A DNA stretch of 64,000 nt from Bradyrhizobium sp. WSM1743 (GCF_000473065.1 NZ_AXAZ01000041.1:1-64000); one strand, 5' to 3'. Counted from the first letter of the stretch, positions 14,165 through 24,465 are shown. Program-made: numbers and translations. The notes: a model not told the origin generated them from the sequence alone.

Positions 14165-16873
14165 ATGTTCGACGGCCCGTTTGACGTCTTTGCGCTGATC
14201 ATTGCGATCATCGCCTTCCTGATCGCGATCAAGGCGTCCAGCCAGGCGACCGAGCTGCGCCGCCGGCTGAACTTGCTCGAAGAGAAGTTTTACGCGCAGC
14301 GGCCTGTGCAACCACCGCCGCTGACGCCCGCGCAGGTGCAGGCTGAAGCGCCCGCACCAGCCTCCGCCGAGCCACCGCCGCTTGCACCGGAAGCCGAAAC
14401 GACGCCGCCTCCGCTCGTCACCGAAGAGATTTCACCGCCCCCGCTTGAGCCGAGCACGAGCGCCGATGCGCCGCCTCCGGTACCGGAGGCAGCACCCGGC
14501 TTCGAGGAGCGGCTCGGCACCCGCTGGGTGGTGTGGATCGGCGGGCTTGCGCTTGCGCTCGGCGGCTTCTTCATGGTGCGCTATTCGATCGAGGCCGGCC
14601 TTGTCGGCCCCGGCGTGCGCGTGTTCCTCGGCGGCCTGTTCGCGCTGGCGCTGCTGGGTGCCGGCGAATGGACACGGCGCAAGGAGAGCATCTCGAGCAT
14701 CCAGGCGCTGCCGATCGCCAACATCCCCGCGATCCTCACCGCAGCCGGCACGGCGGTGGCGTTCGCGACCATCTACGCGGCCTACGCGCTCTACGGCTTC
14801 CTCGTGCCTGCGACGGCCTTCGTGCTGCTCGGCATCGTTGCGATGGGCACGCTTGCCGCAGCGCTGCTGCACGGGCCCGCGCTCGCCGGCCTCGGCGTCG
14901 TCGGCGCATTCGTGACGCCGATCCTCGTCTCCAGCGGCAAGCCGGACTATTGGGCGCTCTACATCTATCTTGCGATCGTGACCGCTGCGAGTTTCGGTCT
15001 CGCCCGAATCCGGCTGTGGCGCTGGCTTGCAGTCACGACCATCGTCTTTGCCGTGCTCTGGATCTTCCCGGATCTGGATACGGAAGAGTTGCAGGTCGCG
15101 CCGCACACCTTCCATGTCATCGCGGGCTTCGTGCTGGCCGCGCTGCTCGTCGTCTGCGGCTTCATGTTCGGACCCAGCTTCGAGGACGGCGAGATCGAGC
15201 CGGTCTCGTCGGGCGCGCTCGGCGCCTATCTGTTCGGTGCGATGTTGATCGTGCTGTCGAGCGGGCATGCCGATCTGGCGTTGATTGCCTTCACGCTGCT
15301 GGTCGCAGGAACGCTGTTCGTCGCCTGGCGTGCGCCGGCGGCCACCGGCAGCCTCGGCGCGGCTGCAGCGACCGTGTTCATCGTGTTCGCCGAATGGGCG
15401 GTGCGCGCCAATCCTGATATGCTGGTGCTGCCGGGCGGCCCCATGCCAGGCATCGGACCGACCGCGACCGACAGCGCGGTGACGCTGCATCTGGTGACGG
15501 CCGCGATCTTCGCCGCCGGCTTCGGCATCGCGGGCTTCCTGGCGCAAGGCCGATCGAACTCGGCGATCATTCCGGTGGTGTGGTCCGCATCTGCAGTCGC
15601 GACGCCGATTGCGATCCTGGTCGCGCTCTACGCGCGTATCGCTCATCTCGACCGCTCGATTCCGTTCGCAATCCTCGCGGTCCTGCTCGCTGCCGCTTTC
15701 GGCGCTGCGACCGAAGCGCTCACGCGCCGCGAGACGCGGCCGGGCATCGCGATCTCCACGGCCCTGTTCGCGACCGGCACGCTCGGCGCAATGGCGCTGG
15801 CGCTGACCTTCGCGCTGGAGAAGGGCTGGCTGACGATCGCACTGGCGCTGATGTCGCTCGGCACCGCCTGGATCTCGATGCAGCGCCCGATTCCGTTTCT
15901 GCGCTGGCTCGCTGCCATCTTCGCGGGGCTCGTTACCGCGCGCATCGCCTACGATCCTTGCATCGTCGGCGATGCCGTCGGCACGACACCGATCTTCAAT
16001 TGGCTGCTGTGGGGCTACGGCCTGCCGGCGCTTTCGTTCTGGGCCGCGAGCGTCCTCCTGCGCCGCCGCGCCGACGATGCGCCGCTGCGCATGGTCGAGA
16101 CCGCCGCGATCCTGTTCACCGCGCTGCTCGCCTTCATGGAGATCCGGCACTTTGCGACCGGCGGCCGCATGACGGCACCGCCGTCACTGCTCGAATTCGC
16201 GCTGCAAGCCTGCGTCACGCTGGCGATGGCGATCGGGCTGGAGCGCTTGCGGCTGCGCAGCCGCAGCATCGTGCACGATGTCGGCGCGGTCGTGCTGACG
16301 GCGATCGCCGGCCTGATCAGCGTGTTTGGCCTCTTGATCCTGGAGAACCCGCTGCTGTTCTCCGGCGTCAATGTCGGCGGCCTCGTGTTCAATCTGCTGC
16401 TGCTCGGCTATGCGTTGCCGGCCTTGCTGTTGCTGCTGCTATCCTACTCGGTAGCGGGACATCGCCCTGTCGCATACGCGAACACGATTGCGGGCGGCGC
16501 CCTGGTGTTCGCGCTCACCTATGTGACGCTGGAGATCCGCCGCTTCTATCACGGCCCGGTCCTGCTCTACGGCGGCACCACGAGTGCCGAGCAATACACC
16601 TATTCGGTCGGCTGGCTCGCCTTCGGCGTGGTGCTGCTCGGCGTCGGCATCCTGGTCAATTCCGAGCGTGCGCGGCTGGCCTCGGCCGCCGTCATCGCGC
16701 TGACGATCCTGAAAGCCTTCGTCATCGATATGTCGACGCTGACAGGCGTCTACCGCGCGCTATCGTTCATGTGCCTCGGCGTCGTGCTGGTCGCGATCGG
16801 CTGGCTCTACCAACGCATCCTGTTCCGGCGGCAGGTCACACCGCCGCCGGCTGCGCCGCAGACAGGCAGCTGA
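14165..16873 (+). CDS. DUF2339 multi-spanning membrane protein
   Basis: A 902-residue inner-membrane protein of the DUF2339 family. It begins with one membrane segment (DVFALIIAIIAFLIAI) and a short coiled coil (ELRRRLNLLEEKF). A Pro/Ala/Glu-rich linker follows at about 45-120 (repeats of PPPL, TPPP). Then come some two dozen hydrophobic helices up to the C-terminus. The first helix pair reads RWVVWIGGLALALGGFFMVR. Function unknown. ATG 14165 has GGAGG in front and gives the natural start of the first helix. The gene is convergent with the chemoreceptor at 16933. Confidence 0.88.
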   Translation: MFDGPFDVFALIIAIIAFLIAIKASSQATELRRRLNLLEEKFYAQRPVQPPPLTPAQVQAEAPAPASAEPPPLAPEAETTPPPLVTEEISPPPLEPSTSADAPPPVPEAAPGFEERLGTRWVVWIGGLALALGGFFMVRYSIEAGLVGPGVRVFLGGLFALALLGAGEWTRRKESISSIQALPIANIPAILTAAGTAVAFATIYAAYALYGFLVPATAFVLLGIVAMGTLAAALLHGPALAGLGVVGAFVTPILVSSGKPDYWALYIYLAIVTAASFGLARIRLWRWLAVTTIVFAVLWIFPDLDTEELQVAPHTFHVIAGFVLAALLVVCGFMFGPSFEDGEIEPVSSGALGAYLFGAMLIVLSSGHADLALIAFTLLVAGTLFVAWRAPAATGSLGAAAATVFIVFAEWAVRANPDMLVLPGGPMPGIGPTATDSAVTLHLVTAAIFAAGFGIAGFLAQGRSNSAIIPVVWSASAVATPIAILVALYARIAHLDRSIPFAILAVLLAAAFGAATEALTRRETRPGIAISTALFATGTLGAMALALTFALEKGWLTIALALMSLGTAWISMQRPIPFLRWLAAIFAGLVTARIAYDPCIVGDAVGTTPIFNWLLWGYGLPALSFWAASVLLRRRADDAPLRMVETAAILFTALLAFMEIRHFATGGRMTAPPSLLEFALQACVTLAMAIGLERLRLRSRSIVHDVGAVVLTAIAGLISVFGLLILENPLLFSGVNVGGLVFNLLLLGYALPALLLLLLSYSVAGHRPVAYANTIAGGALVFALTYVTLEIRRFYHGPVLLYGGTTSAEQYTYSVGWLAFGVVLLGVGILVNSERARLASAAVIALTILKAFVIDMSTLTGVYRALSFMCLGVVLVAIGWLYQRILFRRQVTPPPAAPQTGS

Positions 16874-16891
16874 AGCGTCAGGCGAGTTACT

Positions 16892-16914
16892 CACCTCTCC
16901 CTACGGGAGAGGTG
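16892..16914. terminator. Hairpin between convergent genes
   Basis: CACCTCTCCC-TAC-GGGAGAGGTG is a perfect 10-bp stem with a 3-base loop, 18 bases after the DUF2339 stop and 18 before the chemoreceptor stop. There is no T-tract on either strand, so termination is only plausible. The core sequence belongs to the CTCTCCC repeat family. Confidence 0.4.
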
Positions 16915-16932
16915 CACAACGACCGCTCATCA

Positions 16933-18624
16933 CTAGGCCGCGCGGACCGATACCAGGAACTGCGCGACTTCGACCTTCAGGCGCGTGCTGTCGGTCGCCA
17001 GCGACTTCGCCGCCGACAGCACTTCGCTCGAGGCAGAGCCGGTCTCGATCGCGCCGCGCTGCACGTTGGTGATGTTGGACGACACTTCCTGCGTGCCGAG
17101 CGAGGCCTGCTGAACGTTGCGCGAAATCTCCTGCGTGGCCGCGCCCTGCTCCTCGACGGCGGCGGCGATGGCCGAGGACACCTCCGACAGCCGCTCGATG
17201 GTGCCGCCGATCTCCTGGATCGCGCTGACGGATTCTTGCGTCGCGGCCTGGATGCCCGAAACCTGCGCCCCGATCTCGCCGGTCGCTTTCGCGGTCTGCT
17301 CGGCCAGTGCCTTGACCTCGGAGGCGACGACGGCAAAGCCGCGGCCGGCTTCGCCTGCGCGCGCCGCCTCGATGGTCGCGTTCAGCGCGAGCAGGTTGGT
17401 CTGGCCCGCGATGGTGTTGATGAGCTCGACGACGTCGCCGATGCGGGCGGCCGCCTGCGACAGCGCGTTGACGCGCTCGTTGGTCCGCGCCGCCTGCTCG
17501 ACGGCCTCCGCAGCCATCCGTGCCGAATCCTGCACGCGGCGGCTGATCTCGGTGATGGAGGACGACAGCTCCTCGGAGGCGGACGCCACCGCCTGGACGT
17601 TGGTGGAAGCTTCCTCCGACGCAGCCGCAACGACGGTTGCGAGCTCCTGGCCGCGCTGCGCCGTGCCGCTCAGCGTGGCCGCAGACGCCTCGAGCTCGGT
17701 CGAGGCCGATGACACGGTCTCGACGACCTCGCCGATCATGGCCTCGAAATTGCGGGTGATGGCATCGACGCGGCGGCCGCGTTCGATCTTGGCCTCGGCG
17801 TCGCGCGCCGCCGCCTCGTCGGCAGCCTTCTTCGCGATCAACGCCTCCTTGAAGATCTGGAGCGCATCCGCCATCGAGCCGATCTCGGTCTTCTCGCCGC
17901 GATGCGGCACCTCGGCCGAGAGGTCGCCCTCGCCGAGCGACTGCATCGGGCGAATGATCGAGGCGATGCCGCGCGAGACGTCGCGCACGAGATAGTAGGC
18001 GGCGCCGATCGCGATCACGACGGCAGCGACGATGATGCCCACCAGCACGCGGAAAACGGTGGCATAACTGTCGGCCGCCTGCTTCGTTTCCAGCTCGGCC
18101 CCCCTGTTGTTGAGCTCGATGCCCTTCTGCAGCAGAGGATCGGCGGCCTGCGCCATCTTCGCAACCTTGGTCTGCAACAGCTCGTTGGCATCGGTCGGGA
18201 AGCGGCCGACGTTCTTGCGCGACAACGCCATCACGTCCTGCACGCCATTCAGATACTCGGCCCAGGCCTTGGTCCATTGCTCGTAGAGCGAGCGCTCTTC
18301 GGCGGCCGTGATCAGCGGCTCGTAGACCTTGCGGGTCTTCTCGATGCGCTCGCGCAACGATGCCAGCCGCTTTTCGGCGGCCTGCTTGCCTTCGGCGGTA
18401 TCCTGCATCAGGTGCAGACGCAGTGCGACGCGCAGCTCGTTGATGTCGGCGCGCATCGAGCCGAGCGCACGCACGCTCGGCAGCCAGCTCTCAGCAATCT
18501 CGACGGTATGGGCGTTGATGTTCTGCATCGTCCCGATCGCCATCACGCCGACGCCGGCGAGCGAGAGCACGAGGACCGAGAGCACGGTCAGCAGCTTGAA
18601 GACGATCGACAACTTCGACATCAC
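16933..18624 (-). CDS. Methyl-accepting chemotaxis protein
   Basis: A 563-residue transmembrane chemoreceptor. Membrane segments lie at about residues 8-30 (LLTVLSVLVLSLAGVGVMAI) and 187-208 (VLVGIIVAAVVIAIGAAYYL), bracketing a helical periplasmic sensor of about 155 residues. A HAMP domain follows at about 210-262 and the cytoplasmic signalling coiled coil at about 290-563. The hairpin tip is conserved (EAARAGEAGRGFAVVASEV), so it should couple to CheA/CheW. There is no C-terminal NWETF-type pentapeptide for CheR/CheB docking. The ligand is unknown; the sensor looks like a four-helix bundle. A paralogue lies 286 bases upstream in the same direction. Confidence 0.93.
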   Translation of the reverse strand: MMSKLSIVFKLLTVLSVLVLSLAGVGVMAIGTMQNINAHTVEIAESWLPSVRALGSMRADINELRVALRLHLMQDTAEGKQAAEKRLASLRERIEKTRKVYEPLITAAEERSLYEQWTKAWAEYLNGVQDVMALSRKNVGRFPTDANELLQTKVAKMAQAADPLLQKGIELNNRGAELETKQAADSYATVFRVLVGIIVAAVVIAIGAAYYLVRDVSRGIASIIRPMQSLGEGDLSAEVPHRGEKTEIGSMADALQIFKEALIAKKAADEAAARDAEAKIERGRRVDAITRNFEAMIGEVVETVSSASTELEASAATLSGTAQRGQELATVVAAASEEASTNVQAVASASEELSSSITEISRRVQDSARMAAEAVEQAARTNERVNALSQAAARIGDVVELINTIAGQTNLLALNATIEAARAGEAGRGFAVVASEVKALAEQTAKATGEIGAQVSGIQAATQESVSAIQEIGGTIERLSEVSSAIAAAVEEQGAATQEISRNVQQASLGTQEVSSNITNVQRGAIETGSASSEVLSAAKSLATDSTRLKVEVAQFLVSVRAA

Positions 18625-18910
18625 ACAAATCCCGATGATACCAGCACGCGCAAATCACCTGCGCCGCAGTCGTCGCGACGGACGACAGGGTGGAAGTCAG
18701 TTCAACAATGCTGGCTAGTTCTTATCCCGTGAGATTGCGCCCTATATTCGCAAGCAGGCGTTAACATCATCCTACGCAAACTACAGGCGGGCCCGGCGCC
18801 CGCTATTTCTTCGCAACCGCCTGTTGCAACCGCACAGACATTTGCTGCTGCGACGCGAAGCGCGCGATCCTTGGCGCATTGCAGCATCCGAATCAGAATG
18901 GCAGTCGCCG

Positions 18911-20647
18911 TTACGCCGCGCGCACGGTATCCATGAATTTTCCGACCTCCAGCTTCAGGCGGTTGCTGTCACCAGACAGCGATTGCGCCGCCGCCAACAC
19001 CTGCGAGGACGCCGAACCGGTCTCGCTCGCGCCGTGCTGCACATCGGTGATGTTGGACGACACCTGATGGGTGCCTGCCGCCGCCTGCTGCACGTTGCGG
19101 GAAATCTCCTGCGTTGCGGCGCCCTGCTCTTCCACCGCGGCCGCGATAGTCGAGGAGATCTCGGACAGCTTCTCGATGGTGTGGCTGATGTCCTTGATCG
19201 CGCCGACCGAATGTTCGGTGGCGATCTGGATGCTGGCGATCTGCTGACCGATCTCGCCGGTCGCCCTCGCGGTCTGCTCGGCAAGCGCCTTGACCTCGGA
19301 GGCAACGACGGCAAAGCCGCGGCCCGCCTCACCGGCCCGCGCGGCCTCGATGGTTGCATTGAGCGCCAGGAGATTGGTTTGGCCGGCGATGGTGTTGATC
19401 AGTTCGACCACGTCGCCGATCCGCGATGCGGCAGCGGAAAGCTCGCCGACACGATCGGTCGTGGTGCGGGCTTGGTTCACCGCATCGCTCGCGATGCGCG
19501 CTGATTCCTGCACCTGTCGGCTGATCTCGGTGATGGACGACGACAGCTCCTCGGTCGCCGACGCTACAGACTGCACATTGGTGGATGCTTCCTCGGAGGC
19601 GGCGGCAACCATGGTGGTGAGCTCCTGCCCGCGCGCCGCAGTCGAGGTCAGCGTCGACGCAGAAGCCTCCAGCTCGGTCGCGGCCGAGGACACGGTATCG
19701 ACGATTTCACCGATCGCGGCTTCGAAGCTGTCCGCGAGCTTGTGCATCTCTGCCTTGCGCTGCGCGGCCGCAATCTGGTCCTGCCTGATCTTGGCTTCGG
19801 CCTCATCGCGCGCCTTCTGTTCGGACACGATCTTGAACTTTTCGACTGCCGCAGCGACGCCGCCGACCTCGTCCTTGCGGCCGAGACCGGGCAGAACCAC
19901 GGAGAAATCCCCGCCGGCGAGCTTGTCCATGGCCACGGTGAGCGCGCGGATCGGCCGCGCGATAGTCAGGAACGACATCAGCCAGGAGCCGACGAGGACG
20001 AGCATAGCGAGTGCGCCGACCAGGATCGCAAGCTGCTCGCTCGATCTCATTTGTGCGGCGGCCGCGGCATTTTTCTCCTCGGATTTGCGTGTCGCGTAAT
20101 CGGCGATCTGACCGATCAGCACATCGAGCTCGCGGGCGATCGGCAGGGTAATCTCGCGTGCGATGCGAACGGCGTCTTCATTGAGCTTCGCGGCGCGCGC
20201 GGCGCCGTCTGCGCCGCTCGCGGCCAAGGCTTCGCCGCGCACACCAGCAATCTGCTGTGCAGCCTTCTCGTAATTTGCGGCCAGCGATCCCAGTTTCTCC
20301 ATGCGAGCGCGATTCTCCGTCTCGTGAGAAAGCCTCAGCATCTCATCGACCAGCAAATTGGTCGATTTCTGCTGCTCGCCCAGGCTCCGGGTGGCCTTCT
20401 GAAGATCGGCCGAGCTATTGGCGAGACGAATGTCGCGTACCGCGAGCTGCATGCCGCGAACTGCGGCCGCGGCCTTCACGGCGTCGCGCGCGATCTGCTG
20501 CTGGGCTAGCGCGCTCTGGCTGGTTTCGCGGATGCTCGCATTGCCGAGCATCTGGCTCGCGATCATGGCTCCAACCAGCAGCCCTCCGAGAGCCGAAGCG
20601 ATCGCCAGCTTGGTTCCGATCTGCAGATTCCGAAAGAGACTCAACAT
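18911..20647 (-). CDS. Methyl-accepting chemotaxis protein (paralogue)
   Basis: A 578-residue chemoreceptor built like its neighbour. The first membrane segment is at about 10-32 (KLAIASALGGLLVGAMIAS), with a periplasmic helical sensor rich in Ala/Arg. The second segment is LAILVGALAMLVLVGSWLMS. HAMP (IARPIRALTVAMDKLAGGDF) and the signalling domain follow, with the same tip sequence as the receptor at 16933. The signalling halves are nearly identical while the sensors differ, pointing to duplication and divergence of ligand specificity. ATG 20647 (MLSLFRNLQIG) is taken as the start because it leads straight into the first membrane helix. No che genes are adjacent. Confidence 0.93.
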   Translation of the reverse strand: MLSLFRNLQIGTKLAIASALGGLLVGAMIASQMLGNASIRETSQSALAQQQIARDAVKAAAAVRGMQLAVRDIRLANSSADLQKATRSLGEQQKSTNLLVDEMLRLSHETENRARMEKLGSLAANYEKAAQQIAGVRGEALAASGADGAARAAKLNEDAVRIAREITLPIARELDVLIGQIADYATRKSEEKNAAAAAQMRSSEQLAILVGALAMLVLVGSWLMSFLTIARPIRALTVAMDKLAGGDFSVVLPGLGRKDEVGGVAAAVEKFKIVSEQKARDEAEAKIRQDQIAAAQRKAEMHKLADSFEAAIGEIVDTVSSAATELEASASTLTSTAARGQELTTMVAAASEEASTNVQSVASATEELSSSITEISRQVQESARIASDAVNQARTTTDRVGELSAAASRIGDVVELINTIAGQTNLLALNATIEAARAGEAGRGFAVVASEVKALAEQTARATGEIGQQIASIQIATEHSVGAIKDISHTIEKLSEISSTIAAAVEEQGAATQEISRNVQQAAAGTHQVSSNITDVQHGASETGSASSQVLAAAQSLSGDSNRLKLEVGKFMDTVRAA

Positions 20648-20849
20648 CGGTGCGTTTCCCCTGGAAACGAGCTGCCAAGTCATTGCTGGCAGCTTGGACG
20701 TTGATCGCCCTTACCGCGAAGATACCGGTCGGAGCTCCATCTTCTGGTTAACGAGATCCTTCGCAGAAATACTGATTTTGTACGCTAATTGATTGAACGC
20801 GAAGGGAAATGATCTCGTCATAGTTGTAAATTGCAGCCTCAAGTCGGAT

Positions 20850-21095
20850 CTAGGAAGCCTTGCATCCGACGGCCTCACCGACGAGGCTGATTCGAAAGAC
20901 CGGATTCTTGTTCTCGTCGAGCAGCTCCATGCACCACTCGGCGTTCGGCTTCAGGCTGCGCGCGATGCCGCCGAGCAGATTGGCGCACACCTCGGTCATC
21001 TCGGTCCAGGCCGCCGCGTGATCCTCGAACTCGTACGGCAGGTCGGCGGCGCCGGAATAGCGGCCGGTGCTGATGCGGAAGAAATACAGCGACAT
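20850..21095 (-). CDS. DUF6894-type small protein
   Basis: An 81-residue protein beginning MSLYFFRISTGRYSGAADLP and containing FEDHAAAWTEMTEVCANLLG and NPVFRISLVGEAV. The pattern (short beta-hairpin start, a helix with AWTEM, a final strand) matches the DUF6894 proteins that are abundant in rhizobia and have no known function. The two cysteines are not in a recognised motif. It stands alone between the chemoreceptor and a secreted protein gene. The start ATG is the only good candidate. Confidence 0.8.
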   Translation of the reverse strand: MSLYFFRISTGRYSGAADLPYEFEDHAAAWTEMTEVCANLLGGIARSLKPNAEWCMELLDENKNPVFRISLVGEAVGCKAS

Positions 21096-21258
21096 CGTCG
21101 AACCCTTGCGTGCGACCGCCCCCCGGCCGCACGCAAACTGAAGCGCGAACAGCTACCAACGCATGAAGGCCGCCGTCCGTATGACTACGGCACGGCGGCT
21201 TCGTGTTCGATGGACGTCTTCGACGACAAAGTGCGCGGATTGTCCCGCGCTGGCCAGC

Positions 21259-21846
21259 TCACTGGGTCGACCGGCGCAGCTCCAGCGGGCCTTCGTTCTT
21301 CGCTGGCTCGGACTTCACCGGCTCGAGCCGGCTGCTCTCGACACGCGGGGTCTCGACGCGCGCGGCGACCTCGGTGTTCGACGCGGCGACCGAGCCGGTG
21401 TGCTCTGCAGAGCGCAGCGAGCGTGGCCGCGCCGAAGCCCGCGCCATCAGCATCTGATTGCCGCCCTGGTGATGGAAGTCGCAATAGGCGAAGCCCATGC
21501 CCGATACCGAGCCGCGGAAGCTGCGATCATCGGTCTTTTCCAGGTTGAAACAGGGCTCGAACGGAATGCCCTTGATCGAGGCGCAGACGTTCTGGCCGCG
21601 GATCTGGAGCGTATTGCCGGGCAGGCGAAGATGGCGGACCGGGCCTGCGCCCGAGAACTGCACCGCGCCGGCGGCGCCGAGATCGTCGAGGATGCGGCCC
21701 GCACCGCGGGTGCCGTCGAAACAGGTGAAGGCGAACACCTTGCCGGCGACGAAGCGGCGCGCCTCGTCGGCGTTCATGCTTCCAGCAACGGCCGGCGCAA
21801 ACGTCGCTGCCGCCGTGACAGCCCCCAACATAATACGCGCAAGCAT
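21259..21846 (-). CDS. Conserved hypothetical secreted protein
   Basis: A 195-residue protein with a signal peptide (MLARIMLGAVTAAATFAPAV followed by AG). The mature region is a compact domain with four cysteines (FTCFDGTRG, NVCASIKG, EPCFNLEK, FAYCDFHHQGGN), suited to two disulfides in the periplasm. It ends in a Ser/Glu/Arg-rich low-complexity tail (VESSRLEPVKSEPAKNE). I choose ATG 21846 over an in-frame TTG six codons earlier because it starts the signal peptide. No function is known to me; similar proteins occur in Bradyrhizobium. It is separated from its neighbours and is probably monocistronic. Confidence 0.75.
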   Translation of the reverse strand: MLARIMLGAVTAAATFAPAVAGSMNADEARRFVAGKVFAFTCFDGTRGAGRILDDLGAAGAVQFSGAGPVRHLRLPGNTLQIRGQNVCASIKGIPFEPCFNLEKTDDRSFRGSVSGMGFAYCDFHHQGGNQMLMARASARPRSLRSAEHTGSVAASNTEVAARVETPRVESSRLEPVKSEPAKNEGPLELRRSTQ

Positions 21847-21960
21847 GCTCAACTCCGAACTCAACCCCCGCAGCGGGCGATGCCCTATCTCTTTACCCGC
21901 TGCTTACCATACGAACCAAGGCAACATTGGAGCAGCTTGGTTGGTAAAGTCTAAACGCCA

Positions 21961-22947
21961 TTAGACAATTTTAACCACGATACGGCCCCGGACCTGACCA
22001 GCCAGGATTTTCGCACCCCATCCGGGGACCTCGTCGAGCGAAATTTCCTGAGTGATTTCAGATAGTTTTGTCCGATCCAGATCGGAGGCCAAACGCTGCC
22101 AGGCGGCTCTCCTGGGCTCAATCGGGCACATCACGGAATCGATGCCGAGAAGGCACACTCCGCGCAAAATGAAAGGTGCGACCGAAGACGGCAGGTCCAT
22201 GCCGGCCGCCAGGCCGCAGGCGGCGATCGCGCCACCGTACTTCGTCATCGACAGGAGATTCGCCAGCGTGGTCGAGCCGACGCTGTCGACGCCGCCTGCC
22301 CAGCGCTCCTTGGCGAGGGGTTTTGCCGGCGCCGACAATTCATTGCGATCGATGACCTCGGCGGCGCCGAGGTGCTTGAGGTAGTCGGCTTCCGCCGCGC
22401 GGCCGGTCGAGGCAATAACGTGGTAGCCGAGCTTGGACAGCACGGCGGTCGCAACCGAGCCGACGCCGCCGGCCGCGCCCGTTACCACCACGGGACCGCT
22501 CTTTGGCGACAGACCGTGCTTCTCCAGCGCCAGCACCGAGAGCATCGCGGTGAAGCCCGCAGTCCCGATCGCCATGGCGTCGCGCGCCGACAGGCCCTGC
22601 GGAAGAGCGACGAGCCAATCGCCCTTCACCCGCGCCTTCTCGGCATAGGCCCCAAGATGGGTCTCGCCCATGCCCCAGCCGGTGCAGACGACCTTATCGC
22701 CCGCCTTCCACTGCGGATGCGAGGAGGCCTCGACCGTGCCGGCAAAGTCGATGCCGGCGATCATCGGGAAGCGGCGCACCACCGGCGCCTTGCCTGTCAG
22801 CGCAAGGCCGTCCTTGTAGTTCAGCGTCGACCATTCGACGCGGACGGTGACGTCGCCCTCCATCAGCTCGGCTTCGTCGAACTGCGTGAGCTGCGCGATG
22901 GTGCCCTTGTCCGCCTTGTCGATCCGGATCGCCTTGAATGTGGCCAC
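21961..22947 (-). CDS. acuI: Acryloyl-CoA reductase-like zinc-free alcohol dehydrogenase (AcuI/YhdH family)
   Basis: A 328-residue medium-chain dehydrogenase/reductase. The N-terminal GroES-like half has STLNYKDGLALTGKAPVVRR and PMIAGIDFAGTVE, typical of the AcuI/YhdH quinone-reductase-like group. The NADPH-binding motif is VVVTGAAGGVGSVATAVL. In this group AcuI reduces toxic acryloyl-CoA to propionyl-CoA. The catalytic zinc cysteines of alcohol dehydrogenases are absent, as expected. The MFS transporter gene lies 39 bases upstream in the same direction, so the two may be co-transcribed. The family call is firm; the substrate is inferred. Confidence 0.85.
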   Translation of the reverse strand: MATFKAIRIDKADKGTIAQLTQFDEAELMEGDVTVRVEWSTLNYKDGLALTGKAPVVRRFPMIAGIDFAGTVEASSHPQWKAGDKVVCTGWGMGETHLGAYAEKARVKGDWLVALPQGLSARDAMAIGTAGFTAMLSVLALEKHGLSPKSGPVVVTGAAGGVGSVATAVLSKLGYHVIASTGRAAEADYLKHLGAAEVIDRNELSAPAKPLAKERWAGGVDSVGSTTLANLLSMTKYGGAIAACGLAAGMDLPSSVAPFILRGVCLLGIDSVMCPIEPRRAAWQRLASDLDRTKLSEITQEISLDEVPGWGAKILAGQVRGRIVVKIV

Positions 22948-22986
22948 GACTGAACTCCCTGACTTGTTTCAGGAATGTTTAGCCCA

Positions 22987-24240
22987 TCAGGCCGGCTGCG
23001 CAACCGCTCGCTCGACAGGTTTCTCCACGATCGGAAGATTGATCAGCGCGGAAAGCACGCCAAACAGGATCGAGAGCCACCAGATCGGCGTGTAGGAACC
23101 GAACTTTTCGAACACGATGCCCCCGAGCCAGACGCCGAGGAAGCCGCCGACCTGATGACTGACGAAGGCAAAGCCATAGAGCGTCGCGAGCCAGCGCGTG
23201 CCGAACATCAGCGCCACCAGCGCCGAGGTCGGCGGCACCGTCGACAGCCAGGTCAGGCCGGAGATCGCGCCGAACGCGATCGCCGAGAACGGCGTGATCG
23301 GGAATGTGATGAAGGCAAGCGTCGCCAGCGCACGCGTGAAGTAGATGGTCGAAAGGATGTAGCGCTTGGGCAGATAGTTCTGGAGATAGCCGACGCTGAG
23401 CGAACCGATGATGTTGAACAGACCGATCGCCGCGATCACCCAGCCGCCCGTTTGCGTCGAGATGCCGCGATCGACCAGGAAGGCCGGCAGATGCACGGTG
23501 ATGAAGGCGAGCTGGAATCCGCAAGTGAAGAAGCCGAGCACCAGGAGCACGTAGGAGCGGTGGCCGAAGGCTTCGGCAAGCGCCCTGGTGAAGGTCTGGT
23601 CATCCGCCGGCGTCGCGTTTGCCGTATTTGCGACCGGCGGCGTCGAGAGCGCCAGCGACAGCGGGATGATCAGCAGCATCAGGAAGCCGAACACGGAGAG
23701 CGCCTGCTGCCAGCCGAAATTATCGATCAGCGCAACGCCGATCGGCGCGAACAGGAACTGCCCGAACGATCCCGCCGCCGTGCCGGCGCCGAGCGCGAGG
23801 CCGCGCTTCTCGGCCGGCAGGAGCTTGCTGAACGCAGAGAGCACCAGGTTGAACGAGCAGCCGGCGAGACCAAAGCCGACCATCACGCCTGCACCGACAT
23901 TCAGTGACAGCGGCGTCGAGGAATAGCGCATCAAGAGCAGGCCGCCGGCATAGAGCAGGGCGCCGACGCACATCACTCGAAACAAGCCGAAGCGATCGGC
24001 GACCGCACCGGCGAACGGCTGGCCCAGCCCCCACAACAGATTCTGCACGGCGATGGCGAGGCCAAACACGTCGCGGCCCCAGCTGAATTCGTGGCTCATC
24101 GGCTGCACGAAGAAGCCGAGCGCCGAACGCGGGCCGAAGCCGAGCATGCCGATCGCACAACCGCACAGAATGATGACGGCCGGGGTGCGCCAGTTGGAGG
24201 AACGTGAGGCCGGAGCGAGCTCGCCGATCTGTGTCGACAT
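22987..24240 (-). CDS. MFS transporter
   Basis: A 417-residue protein with about 12 hydrophobic helices in two six-helix halves. IILCGCAIGMLGFGPRSALG starts helix 1, and WGLGQPFAGAVADRFGLFR holds the family motif between helices 2 and 3 (GAVADRFG). The layout resembles OxlT-type or monocarboxylate-like MFS carriers. The substrate cannot be read from sequence. The gene is divergent from nadA across a 337-base gap that contains the nad operators, and lies upstream of the AcuI-like gene. The start is ATG 24240. Confidence 0.88.
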   Translation of the reverse strand: MSTQIGELAPASRSSNWRTPAVIILCGCAIGMLGFGPRSALGFFVQPMSHEFSWGRDVFGLAIAVQNLLWGLGQPFAGAVADRFGLFRVMCVGALLYAGGLLLMRYSSTPLSLNVGAGVMVGFGLAGCSFNLVLSAFSKLLPAEKRGLALGAGTAAGSFGQFLFAPIGVALIDNFGWQQALSVFGFLMLLIIPLSLALSTPPVANTANATPADDQTFTRALAEAFGHRSYVLLVLGFFTCGFQLAFITVHLPAFLVDRGISTQTGGWVIAAIGLFNIIGSLSVGYLQNYLPKRYILSTIYFTRALATLAFITFPITPFSAIAFGAISGLTWLSTVPPTSALVALMFGTRWLATLYGFAFVSHQVGGFLGVWLGGIVFEKFGSYTPIWWLSILFGVLSALINLPIVEKPVERAVAQPA

Positions 24241-24465
24241 GTCTTCCTCGTCTGTCGTTGGCGGATCCGCAAATCAGCAGCCGCGGGAAAGCCCGTTTAA
24301 TGCATATGCATGAAAATCCCAAATCAAAAACGATTGCATTCCACGGGGAGCTGCCGCGGGAGCATTGCGTTTCCATCTGGCCTCGCCTGACGTTTCAGCC
24401 GCGAATTGACAGGAATGTGTGCGGCAGGACCTAGCGGCACGCAGCGGAGCGTGCTATCTTTGATT